64,000 nt of DNA from Pelecanus crispus. Lineage: Eukaryota > Chordata > Aves > Pelecaniformes > Pelecanidae. Below the pieces are notes generated by a model. It ran no database searches. It saw only the letters and a list, made by a program, of their open reading frames with translations, and had not been told where the DNA came from. A program made the translations under genes and the position numbers. This document shows positions 48,327-59,400 of this stretch, one piece after another. Within the stretch, counting starts at the first letter, position 1. Each line of letters opens with the position of its first letter. The DNA lies in the NCBI RefSeq assembly GCF_030463565.1, contig NC_134643.1, positions 121,313,809 to 121,377,808 on the forward strand, read 5' to 3'.

Positions 48327-50041
48327 TCTTGAGCATAAGGACATTGATTCCTAATAGCTGAGATACTGGTCCATGCAGGTGGGGAGTAGGACAGATCCTC
48401 TGTCAGTTGTTGGAACTCTCGGCACATTTTTTCAGACAGTTTTTCCACAGCTGAGACACAGGCCCGTAGGGAGGAAGAATACTTTCTTCGTATTCCCGGA
48501 GTCAGCTAGCCACTTCATCTACTGTTGGTGCCTTGTCATCTTTCCAGACCAGTATTGCCAATGAGTTGGCATACGATGCTGGTGCGCTCCGTACCACCTT
48601 CCGCCACGTGGGTTGTGTGCACCTGACTTCATCTGGATCTTTGGGTAACTGCTCATCGTTCAGGTCACTATAAATCACCTCTAGCATGCCTAATTCCCTC
48701 AGGTACTGGATACCCTTCTCTACAGTGGTCCATTTGCCTGGGCTGTATATAACATCCTCCTTGAAGGGATACCTTTCCTTCATGCTTGACAGAAGTTGCT
48801 TCCAGAGGCGGAGCGTTTTTGCCCCTTTTCCAATCGCTTTGTCAATGCCCCCTTCCCTAGAAAGGGGTCCCAGCTGCTTGGCTTCCTTACCCTCTAAATG
48901 CAGGCTACTGGCCCTGTTATCCCAGCATCGGAGCAGCCAGGTGATGATGTGCTCACCTGGATGACGACTGAAATCTTTTTGCATATCTCGCAGCTCACTC
49001 AGGGATAGGGATTGGGTGGTTACCATCTCATTTATGGGTTCTTCCTCCTCTGGTTCTCGTGATGGCCCTGGTTCATCTTCATCCCTTACTAAACGAGCCG
49101 ATTTTCTCGTGTATTTTTTCTTCTGTATAGAGGCAACTGATACTGGCACGGTTTGGTTCTCTGGCTTAGCCGCAGTGCCTGTCACAGTGCCTGTGGCTGT
49201 GGTTGGAGTAGCCGCAGTGCCTGAGGCAGGGCTTTGAGTAGCCACAGTGCTTGTTGTTTTGTCATCAGATCCAGAGACCTTCTCTTTCTTTTGAGGGTAC
49301 TGATTAGTGTTGACCACGGCTCGATAGGCATGGGCCAGTCCCCAGCATGTTGCAATGATTTGTGTCTCTCTGGAGTTACCAGGGTGATAACATACTTTTT
49401 CCAAATGCTTTACTAATTCTTCAGGATTCTGCACTTGTTCAGGGGTGAAGTTCCAAAACACTGGAAGTGCCCACTGCCCTAGGTACTTGCCCATACTATC
49501 CCACACACCCTGCCACTCATAACTATCCAGTCTTGGGGTAGATCTCTGGAAGATATTCTTGAATTTCTTACTGACCTTTATCAAAACCAAAACAATATTC
49601 CCAAGAAGTATCAATAGAAGTATCTTAACTGCCCAGGGGTGTTCAAGATACTGAAAAGTTGTTGTAATGAAGGAGGAAACATCATAGAAGAAGGTAGCAA
49701 AGGTGCCATTCTGTATTTCCTCCACAACAAGCCTCTCAGAGTAAGAAGTATAATTGCTAACTCTCTCCATGAGGTAGTACCCGAAGTACAGTAGTGACTT
49801 CTGTATGAAACCCAAATACCAAAGAATGCTGAAGGTCAGGGTTTTGATAAGGAGCCTCCCAAGCAAAAGATCATGAATCACTGCAGAGCATAGCACACTG
49901 CACAAAACAACAACAAGGTTTAACATGTACTGCAAAAAAAAGAACATGGCACAGATCAGATGAGCTAATATCGTGACCGGCAACTGTTAACAGACTACTT
50001 AATACGCTCTGGTTAATCTGTTATTATCTCAAACCCTTCGT

Positions 50042-50058
50042 GCCCCACGTTGGCACCA
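50042..50058 (-). other. Primer-binding site, tRNA-Lys(CUU)-like
   Basis: On the minus strand, TGGTGCCAACGTGGGGC starts 9 nt after the LTR end. It corresponds to the 3' end of vertebrate tRNA-Lys(CUU) with one substitution and one missing base. Betaretroviruses and spumaviruses use this primer class. The off-match leaves the exact primer open. Confidence 0.7.
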
Positions 50059-50066
50059 AAAAGGAC

Positions 50067-50644
50067 TGCCATAGTTTAGCCCCAGCCAGTAACTAAGCAC
50101 CACGCAGCCGCTCGCTCACTCACTCCCCCTACCCCAATGGGATGGGGGAGAGAATCGGAGGAGTAAGAGTGAGAAACACTCCTGGGTTGAGATAAGAACA
50201 GTTCAATAATTGAAATAAAGTAAAATAGTAATGATAATAATAACAATACAATAATGATGATAATAATAACAACAACATACAAAGCAAGTGATGCACAATG
50301 CAATTGCTCACCACCCGCCGACCGATACCCAGACAGTTCCCAAACAGCAATCATTGCCCCCCGGCCAACCCCCCCCCCAGTTTATATACTGAGCATGACG
50401 TCATATGGTATGGAATAGCCCTTTGGTCAGTTTGGATCAACTATTCTGGCTGTGCCCCCTCCCAGTTTCTTGTGCACCTGGCAGAGCATGGGAAGCTGAA
50501 CAGTCCTTGACTAGCATAAGCACTGCTTAGCAACAACTAAAACATCAGTGTGTTATCAACACTCTTCTCCTACTAAATCCAAAACACAGCACTATGCCTG
50601 CTACTAGGAAGAAAATTAACTCTATTCCAGCCGAAACCAGGACA
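50067..50644 (-). repeat. 5' LTR of the 8.4-kb provirus, 578 bp
   Basis: TG...CA-bounded on the minus strand, starting TGTCCTGGTTTCGG at 50644. It contains CRE, TATA and the C-rich tract (plus 50359-50379). A 4-bp repeat difference (ctcactcact) and a handful of substitutions separate it from the 3' LTR. It points toward gag, away from the claudin gene. Confidence 0.94.
50381..50403 (-). promoter_or_regulatory. CRE plus TATA box of the 5' LTR
   Basis: TGACGTCA (50396-50403) and TATATAAA (50381-50388) on the minus strand, separated by 7 bp. This is the expected promoter for the proviral RNA. Confidence 0.75.
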
Positions 50645-50649
50645 CCTGC
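50645..50649. repeat. Target-site duplication CCTGC, right copy
   Basis: CCTGC directly follows the LTR terminus at 50644 and matches 42208-42212. Confidence 0.9.
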
Positions 50650-52409
50650 ATATTAGCACGTATCAAATTTGCATTGCAAATCCCCTGCTTTGTTAATCAC
50701 AAATGTCCTATCTAAATGAATCAAAAAGTGCAGTTCTGGCTTACTCATCAAACAGTTCCTTATTAAACAAAATATGTATTCTAGGACATAAATACAATAA
50801 AATAATAGATGGAGGTCCTCAGGGTGGTATAAATTATTACCAAAGTCAACAGAATGGCTCCACCGAAATGAGCTGTCTGACCCAATGACAGCTGCTGTGA
50901 CAGACATCAGCAGCTATAAGAAAACATAAAAAAAAATATGTTTTGGTACTAGAACACCTACTTACAAATGCCCTCTTAAAGGCTTATCTGGAATTACTAA
51001 GTGCTGATTTGACTGTCACCTGTTTTCTGGTGACTAGAAGATTCCCACTAAAAGATCTGAGCTGGTTGTCTTAAATGTAAATGCACATTAGTTAATATAT
51101 GTAATGAATATCTGTGTTCAACGGCGCTGTTTCATTTAGGTTCATCTGAAGTCAAGTTAATAAAAAGCTTGTTTAATTAAATGCAGCTTTTCACATTCTG
51201 CTTTAAATTGAACATTCAAATGAATATATAGAGGCATTGCTCTGCTCAACTCGAAAAGTCATGACACCCTTTGTTTTCAGATACCAGCCATTGACACAAA
51301 AAAGGATCAAACTGAGTACCTGTGTCATGAAATTATCAATGAAATGGTACTATCCATTACTACTGTGTAAAGAACCAGAAAAAATGTTTTGAACTGGACT
51401 TTCTTTGGTCACTTATCAACATTGTGACATGAACACTGTCAAAGAAGGTTGTAAGTTTTCCACTGTGAAAAAAAAAAACCGCACAGCTACAAATACGGTT
51501 GAATTCTGCACAATGGACAGGCATCAGGCTGCTCAGTCTACATTTTCAAATAAGTCTTGTGAGCACAAAACAGTCAGAACAACATCAGGGCTTGGCTTTT
51601 GTGGGTGTGATGGAGGGTGTAGGCAGAAACTCTTGATCCTCCAATGGGCAAGTGGGGATTACACATTTACATTGCCTGGCTTGTTTAATTATACTTTGCA
51701 TTAGCACAGTGCTTTAAGGTGCATAAAGACAGATGGCCTGTCCTGAATTTTACAGAAGAGAAGGTGCTACCTATAGAACAGGAGAAGTCATAAAAGACAA
51801 GAGGTAGCAAGCAATGGAAAGCTAATAAATTCATGGCAAAGACTGGTGAAGCGATTAAAAATTTTATTATTCCATGAGCTGGATTCTGTGCCCTGCAGAA
51901 GAGATAAGAATGATACATCAATTCCACAAGCATCAATGAAATCAATAGTCAATCATAGAGGCCTCTGATGGGAGAGCATGAACGTTTGTGTGCCAATATT
52001 GGGAGTTAGATTGCTGGTGGCTTCTCCATTCGTTCAGCATCTGCCATGCTGCCAACTCCATGCTTCTCAGCGCTGTCCTAGAGCAGTCCTTATGAAGACT
52101 TTGCCTTAGAGGAAAATGCACAGCTCCCTTTGCACATCGTGGGTTTCGGGGAGGGCAATGGTGCTATTGCACAGCAGGTGCCTTCCTGCCAGCCCAACCA
52201 TATGCTGTTCACCTTCTCTGAGAGACTCCTGGCTGCTGCTGTTCCCATGTCATTCTTCATTCTCATAAAATGGTGAGATTTTTCTTCTGACTGTGCTCTA
52301 ACATAATGCCCATGTAATAACATTTTCTATAAGCATGTTCAAGAGCAGACATATATGCCAATAGTAAAGAGCAAATGAACAAAATTGTTCCTCCATTACA
52401 GACTCAGCG
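50650..52409. other. Spacer between provirus and claudin
   Basis: AT-rich, 1.8 kb, downstream of the claudin. No gene is visible. A minus-strand AATAAA at 51863-51868 could serve as a distal polyadenylation signal for the claudin mRNA. Confidence 0.5.
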
Positions 52410-52415
52410 TTTAAT
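52410..52415 (-). terminator. Candidate polyadenylation signal ATTAAA for the claudin
   Basis: ATTAAA on the minus strand about 60 nt after the claudin stop codon. It is the commonest variant of AATAAA. A canonical AATAAA lies about 600 nt downstream at 51863-51868, so the site actually used is unknown. Confidence 0.35.
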
Positions 52416-52475
52416 TAGACACTGAAGTCAATCAGTACGTATCAACATGCTAAGCAGAAAGATCACATGTAGCAA

Positions 52476-53144
52476 CTACACATAGGCATGCACACTTAGG
52501 GACGGCCCTCCTGCAAAGTCAGGTTTGTGCAATCTGTGACGGGAAAGCGATGGATACCTGGATTTTGAGGATGTATAAGCCCAGCACCAGAAGCTACAGT
52601 ATATTGCTCCCGCAGTGATGAGAAGTGCAGTGCTCACCCAGCCCACATAGAGAGCAGCTCCTAGTTCTCGTTTTAGTGGCACAGGGACTTTCGGATCATA
52701 GAAGTCATGAATGATGCCACCTCCAGTCCAGGACACAGGGATCAGAACAACGATGCCCGTCAGGAGAAAGGCAACTCCAGCTGCCAGTATGAAGATACTG
52801 ATGCGCTGGGGATCATCCTTGGTCCTGTGAGTGTACTTCACACCAATAATGGCCATCAAAAAGGAAATGATTGACAGGACCACTGCAATGCACATGAGGG
52901 CTCTGAATGCCTCCAAGGGTGGGGGGAGACCCAAGACAGAGTCATAGAATTTGCACTGCAGCCTGATGCCCAGCTGACTGATGCAGTCCATCCACAGTCC
53001 TTCCCAGATGGTCTCAAACACCACGATGTTGCCATCAATGTAGGCAGAAACTCTCCACTGCGGCATAACTGTGGCTGCCAAAGTCCCGACCATGCCGACA
53101 CCTCCGAATATTAGACCAGTGATTTGTAACACACAGCAAGCCAT
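52476..53144 (-). CDS. CLDN17: Claudin, single exon, CLDN8/CLDN17 clade (probably CLDN17)
   Basis: A four-span tight-junction protein of 222 residues that seals or forms paracellular ion pores between epithelial cells. I start it at the ATG at 53144 (MACCVLQ), which has A at -3 and G at +4 and gives the normal family length; the open frame extends nine codons upstream without an ATG. TM1 is about residues 7-27. Extracellular loop 1 carries the claudin signature: W30, then GLW at 49-51, C54 and C64 (disulfide pair). TM2 is about 81-101, TM3 115-137 and TM4 161-187. Loop 2 includes PVSWTGGGIIHDFYDP. The tail ends in YV, a PDZ-binding end for ZO proteins. K65 follows C64; the equivalent lysine has been tied to anion selectivity in claudin-17. 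By eye, similarity to CLDN8 and CLDN17 is nearly equal. The QCKFY, LPP.LE and RELGAAL blocks and an RYP-containing tail tip me to CLDN17. The frame is intact and looks functional. Confidence 0.95.
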   Translation of the reverse strand: MACCVLQITGLIFGGVGMVGTLAATVMPQWRVSAYIDGNIVVFETIWEGLWMDCISQLGIRLQCKFYDSVLGLPPPLEAFRALMCIAVVLSIISFLMAIIGVKYTHRTKDDPQRISIFILAAGVAFLLTGIVVLIPVSWTGGGIIHDFYDPKVPVPLKRELGAALYVGWVSTALLITAGAIYCSFWCWAYTSSKSRYPSLSRHRLHKPDFAGGPSLSVHAYV

Positions 53145-53356
53145 GCTGTGTGTCTCAAAAAGACACCTCAAGCGAGGTGGCCTAGAAAGTCTTCCAAAAT
53201 CACTTTTTCATAGAAGAAATATAAAGTATGAGAGGGAATATTTTCTCCAGCAGTTTCCTCATACGGCAAGTTGTTGGGTTTTTTTAAAAGCAGCTCGCTC
53301 CAGTCTGAGGTTCAGACAGGTGGAAATCCATTTCTGACTGGCTAGAAGGACCTGCT

Positions 53357-53446
53357 CTTTATTTGCTTTGAAATCCCCTCTGACTACAGTGCCTACCCAT
53401 CAAGCTTAACAAGTTTCCAGCCAATGGGAAACTAGGAGGGGTGTGT
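53357..53446 (-). promoter_or_regulatory. Candidate claudin promoter (CACCC, CCAAT, TATA-like)
   Basis: Reading the minus strand toward the gene, a CACCC-type box (plus 53437-53446) is followed by an inverted CCAAT (plus 53421-53425) and an AAATAAAG TATA-like element (53357-53364). The spacing would put the start near 53330 and give a 5' UTR of about 185 nt with no intron. This is inferred from motif spacing alone. Confidence 0.35.
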
Positions 53447-56400
53447 CATAGGTTATTTCACTGCTTCTCATAGTGTGTCTGTAGTGATGCTATAATTAAG
53501 TGTCAGGGATTCAATTAAAGATACCTAATTGCAGGGCTAATAACTTCTTAACTGCAAGCTTGCAGCTATGTTGAAATTTAGTATAGAAAGTCTGAACTTC
53601 TATCTGTTAAAATATTATGTAAAATAGTCATTACAGTTGTTCTTATGACAAAAGCTAAGCTCGGACTTGGAGTGGGACTTACTTTCTAAGTGCTACAGCC
53701 CTGGGAAAACATCTGGGGTTTGTTGGGGTTTTTTTTAAATAAAACTAGGTGGTACTTGGCGTAACTCTTTAATGTAGATTCCTTGTTTTGATCAAATACA
53801 AAAGTATAATCATAATATTAGACAGGTACAGGAAAGTCAAGTATTCCAATCAACATCAAAGCTTTACTCTACCAGCTGCATAATTCACAAGGATGACAAA
53901 GAAAATAGCTGGCAGAGTTTCACAGCTTCTGCTTTTGAATCCACAAGTAAGGTCGCTGTTAGGTAATAATCCTCTATGAGACTCTCTCCCCATTAAAAGG
54001 ATAGTGTTGTAGTGTAGTATTAGTATGTTCCATCCTAATAATCTTCTCCAGGTAACATTAGGAGGGGTTGCGGGCAATTGTCTAACACAAAAAGGATGAG
54101 CTTTTCTTTCAGCGTACAATGCACCTCGGAAGAAGTCAGAGATCCCTCCCAAAAGTATGTATCTCAGCCTGCACAGATAGCTACAAGTCTGGACAAAAAT
54201 GCATGCCAAAGACTGATTTGCCTTGGGCGGGTTAGGAATAACTGCTGCATTATGGGTTTTTTACTTTCTTCTCCCTACCTTGAGATAATAGTGTATGATG
54301 ACAACTCATGGGTGTTGTTGAAGTTGGTATGTTTCTGGTTACTCCAGCAATTTGAACCAATGGGGCTAGTAAAGAAAAAAAAGTGTTGGCCCACTAAAGA
54401 CAATGAAGGCCCCTAGAAGCGCTGTCGAAGAACAACATATTCTTCGATTGCTTGTGGATTGTAGTGTTGTGGGATCTGTGTGTTTGGAAATATCAGACAT
54501 TTCCTTTGATGGTATTAATTTAGTTACAGCCTTAGGTGCCTACACAACATATTCAAAGCAAAAGCTAAAATCCATGAAAAGTGTATTGCCCATCTAAACC
54601 ACTCAGCCCACAAAATCGCCTCCTTCCTACAGTTGCTAGCTGTAAGGAAGGAGTGCCAGATAATGCAAGTTACATAGTATAATGTTATGTGTCCATGTGG
54701 AAAATACTCCCAAGGGATCTGGGCAATTGATTTTTGCCTTCAAGTCTGCTAGCAGGAATCTGGAGAGAAAAAATGTCTTCAGCTAAGATGTGAAACGTAA
54801 CATTTGGAAACTAAATACATGATCGGATTTGTTCTTATAGAGAGATTAACATTGCATCACTCTTCTGCAGACATGAAAAAAGAATCCCATGGTGCAGAAA
54901 AGTTAAGGCATTTTCCTCGATGCCTCAAAGAAGGAGGTGGTAGAGATGAAATCAGAATTCATAGATGCTTACCCTTGTAAAAGAAATTCCTTTCTCTGAC
55001 AGGAGACTGCTTCCTTAGAAGAAGACTGCACACAAGATCTGTGCTATTTAACTTGAGTACAGTCTCCATTCATCTTGTAGGACTTTTTTAACTCTGAATT
55101 CTCAAAACTGTTTTTTGATTTGTTATATTAATTTTAAAAAAGAAATCAACTTATTATGGAAAAGCGCTCTCAAAACTAGCATTTAAATGTTATTTTTTCA
55201 ACAGAAAACCTCTTCGTGCAACATTTTCAGGCAGCCAGCTCTTGAAGGTATACACAGCTGGGGAACAGACCATGTCTAATGCCCTGAATCTGTTTATCTG
55301 GCTGCCTTATCTAGCAGGATTGCTCTGAAATCATTTTTCCTTACATGACTCTAGGAGGGTCAGCCATTGAGGTCATGCATAAAATTACACTCTGTGACAG
55401 TCAAGGCATGGTTTGTATAGAAGATGAACTGCTCACAGAAATACGATTAAAATGCATCATATGCTGGTTGTGTAGCAATATATTCAGAGTGCTAAATGGT
55501 TGAGTGGTTTTTTGATCTTTAATCAGAAGTCATACCTATGATGAGTGACATCCAGTGTGGGTGTAGGTGTAAGAGAGGGACACCCAGGCTACACTGCTGC
55601 CTGTACTGTCCAGTGGCAAGATGGTTCTTGTTATTGAAACTTGAGGGGAAGGAAGGAGGAAAGGAGAACCAAGGAATGGCAGTTTTGAAACTGGAAGGTA
55701 AATTTCAGAAATGAAAATGAGCTACAGGAGACAGGTTGAAAAAAAATCAAGAAACACTACTAATATCTTGGAAACTCATGAGGACTGGAAAATCTCAACA
55801 ACCTCTTAAATGCCAATGAGTCCCTGGCTTTGCTAATCGCTGGAAGAATTATCTTTTGCAGAAAAGTCCTGTGTTTGAATCAGCCTAGAGGGAGCTCTTA
55901 TACCCTTGTATACCCTGAGAATTGTACCTCCATTTAAATGCTCACCTCACTTCTCAGAAAGAAATGCTTAGTTGACTGAGTTACTTCAAAATCACTCTGA
56001 ACAGCACACAGCTCTTCAAGTAGAAATTAAATACCTGCTTACATGGTGGGCATGGCAGATACAATGGCTTTAGTGTCAGGTGAGAAGAAATAGAAGGAAA
56101 ACCCCATTCACACCTGACTAGACTTTAGAAGTCTCCTCATTCTGTGTATCATCCATCTGTTATGCTATTTGGATGCTTACCTGCCTCAAGACGAGAATAC
56201 CAGTTCTTATGCAAACATGTCCACCCCGAAATTTCCCTTCAAAGAGGAAAATAGGCAACTAAGGAAGCACGTAGCCTTTACACCTAATCTTTCCCTGGAT
56301 CTCTATTCAGATTTACATTTTCCCTTCCCTTCAAATCAGGATGTTCATTTGAATCTTTTCCTAGGGCAGTATCTTCTGTTGCCTCCCTACCTTTTAAAAT

Positions 56401-59400
56401 GCTGATGCCCCTTGAAAGGAGGAAGTAGAGCATCTCCAGTCCACATGATTAACAGAACCTGTCAATGATCCCCAGTGTCTAATTAATTATAGGCATCAAT
56501 AATGTAAACACTTAACTGCCTCGCAGAAAGCAGGTTTCATTCCTCTTTGTATATCTTCTATGTACAGTGAATTTTAAATTCCTTATACATACACATGCAC
56601 CTATATATAGACAAATAGACTTTGATCTTGTACAAACATACAACTATAATGTACATAGTTCATTATGAGCTCTCAGCAAGAATAGATAGGTTGGTTATGC
56701 TACAGACTAATGAGCTAAATTTAAGGTTCAGTAACATTTTTGGAACAGGCAAGTGTGCAGATTTATCAAAAGCACACTTTAGATTAGTGATTACCAGGAG
56801 TTACAGTTAAGTGTCTTAACCTCCCAGAGGCTGTAGTTACCCAGTAAGGCTGCAAAGCTGCCTGACCACCTGCAGAGTCTGGCAATGGCGAGTCCATCAG
56901 GCTGTGGCTCTGCAGTCATTCTGCATCATGTCCCCTTGGGCAGAGGTGCTGTGTGAAGCCACACAGACCTAGACCATCTTCTACATGTAAAATCTGCTTT
57001 AAGCACACAACAAATAGGGTTAGGATTGTCTGCAGATCATTTGTTTTGGAAACATGTGAATGGCATCAGTTCCTCCCTGCTTGTGGCTTCCACTAGTCTG
57101 TTCATTACATGCTGGGTTAACCACTTTGTTTTCAGCTATTTACAAGGGCTGGTCAATGAAATAATAATCAAGCTAATGGTTCCATTACTTTCTATGGTAT
57201 TTTGATTGGCCACTGTATTTTGAGCCTATTGGTGAAGCAAAAGGTTACTTTGATTCTGTTTTAATTCAGGAGAAAATGGACTGAAGCCAACAGAGGCCTT
57301 TTTATTTGTGCTAACTTTAATATTGCTGCCTGCACATATGTTAAAAGATGAAGGCACAGCTCCTTCCCCCCTCTCTTCAAGCGTGGCACATTTTGGAGTG
57401 AGAGGAACATCTGCTCAGTGTAGCTTAGAGAGGGATTTCCCCCAGACACATAACAGGCACTGTACTTGGGCGCTGACCTCTAACTCTAGTTTTGAGGCAA
57501 CCCAGGACTGACAGTTGAATTGACAAGAACTAATATTTATTTTCTGTCATCATCTTCAGCATGCCTGAAATTTACAGCCTGACAAAACTGCCAAATTCTT
57601 AATCATATTCCATGTCTGAGGAAGCCTGTCTCCTGGACACTGTGAATGAACTTGAGTTCAGTGTAATAAAACCCTACAGTAATAAAATATTAAATACTCC
57701 TTTGAGTATTTAATCCATCTAAACCGCTTCAGGCTTTTACAAGGTATTTGTCGCCTCATACTTGCGCACAGGGAGCAGCCATCCTGATAGAAATAGAACC
57801 TGCCAGAAAATATGCTATCTTACTTTGCTGTTTAATGACAGGACCTCAAAGCATATTTGGGGGGGGGGGGGGGGGGGGGGGGCACGGCATTTGATTGCAC
57901 ACTTCACATTTAAGCTGCTGGAAATATAACGGTGGCAGATTCCCAAGGCAATATTGATTGTTTTCATAAGGGTTAGCAGCAGGGTATACAGTTAGGCTAT
58001 TACTGGATGAAGCACAGGGGAACTCCTTTATTTACATGATTTACTGTGATGGAATAAAAGAGGAGGAGAAGGTATATTGTGGCAGTGATGGCCTAAAGAT
58101 AGATGAGAGGCAAAGTTTGTAGAAAGAAGTAATAGGTTTTATTGGACTACCTGATACTGTTAGAAACAAGCTCTTAGGCTCAATCCCAACAAAGATTGCT
58201 TTTGGAGCACAGCATAATAATGCACCCTTGAACTAGCTTTCCAGTAACCAAACAGTGTGGGTAACTAAACAAGTAAGTCTCAAATTCTGAAGAACAGGCT
58301 TTTTCCCATCTTTCTCAGTCATAATTTGGGCTTCTCCCTGTCCAGTCCTGTCCCACTCACTTTCTGTCCTCTCCCAAACCCCACCTCCTGAATGTAACTA
58401 ACTACATTATTAATTTCCACCTCCAAAATAAACCCTGGCAGCACAAGCTCCACCACCACTAGCCTTAACCTTGTGCACCCAATGACACCTCCAAATCTGT
58501 CATCTCAGCATACAACAGGGTCACTGTCTACCCCCACACTCTCCTCTTTCTCTCTCTACCCAAATCCAGAGTCCTTTATCAAACCTCTGTGCTTCTGGCC
58601 AGGATGTTCCATGATTCCTCTCTCCTTAAGACTGGGATTCACCTCTTCCATGGGACACCCTGGCTGCCCTTCCCCAGCTGGCAAGCTGGTTTTCTCCTAG
58701 GAAAGAGCAGCATAAGTCCTGCCCACTGCACCTGCATAGCTGGCAGAGTTCATCTCCCTATTTACCTTGGTTCCCCTTCAAACAGAGGGAGAGCAGAGGA
58801 TGCGAAGGAGAACGGAAGCCCTGCCCAACCAGCCAGCTGTTCCTGCACTCACACAAAAGAACCTCTTCCTGGAAGTCATAAATCATTTTGGATTTGTGCT
58901 GGCACAGAGACTAAAGCAGGAGTATTTTGCTGGAAGCAATTAATTTTTGTCACTTGCTCTCAGAATACCCTCTCCAGCATCGTGAATCGTAGTAGCTCCA
59001 AGGATGCACCACTGTCACTGTAATTTTGCACATTGATGCATCTTCCTGGGTCTGATGTGTCTCTGTGCAGCAACAGCCCACAGCCTGCAAGGGCATGAGT
59101 GATTCACCAGTGCGGGCACACTGCTTCCCCCCAGGGACAATCCAGCGCTGTCCCTAATTGCAGCATACTATGTAGCCGGTCAAAATATAAATTTCTTTGT
59201 CCATGATCAAGCAGTAGCTGCTTTCATTCCAGATCTGAAATGTGTAGTTTAGCACAGAGTGCAATACTTCAGAAGAAGGAGGAATGTCTAATAACCATTT
59301 CTATCAACCATGCGTTGGGAGTTAAGGGGCTGGAAGTCAGGGGAGGGAAAGGAAAAAAGATGGAAAACAGTCTGATATGTGCAGACTGACTTAAAAAGAA

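Larger units (their letters stand above)
48023..49947 (-). pseudogene. Proviral gag with hydrophobic N-terminus, broken
   Basis: The main open frame runs from the first ATG at 49947 to a TGA at 48502-48504 (481 codons); a stop lies upstream in frame. Residues 2-24, 32-58 and 107-125 are strongly hydrophobic and look like membrane spans, with NYT and NGT glycosylation-type sites between. Then come a gag-like segment (WQGVWDSMGKYLGQW), a Ser/Thr/Pro/Ala-rich linker, a basic-acidic stretch, and a capsid-like domain with SRHPGEHIITWLLRCWDN. After the stop and a frame change, 48448-48023 continues the C-terminus, with three RGY repeats near 48301-48326 and no CCHC zinc knuckle. The product in an intact relative would be the structural polyprotein. 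Assignment to gag rests on position and capsid-like features. Confidence 0.85.
42213..50644 (-). mobile_element. Endogenous retrovirus, 8.4 kb, rearranged provirus
   Basis: A complete insertion bounded by LTRs with TG/CA ends and a 5-bp duplication (CCTGC). On the minus strand the order is 5' LTR (50644-50067), PBS, gag, start of protease, an inverted LTR/IN/RNase H block (plus strand, 45991-47868), RT, RNase H, integrase, a 500-bp 3' UTR, and 3' LTR (42781-42213). No envelope frame is visible. The YIDD box, DTGAQ protease box and integrase D,D,E residues are all readable. The 5-bp duplication and lack of env fit class III/ERVL-like elements, while the PBS is tRNA-Lys-like, so I leave the class open. 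All frames are interrupted. The two LTRs differ by a few percent by eye, implying a moderately recent insertion. Confidence 0.94.
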
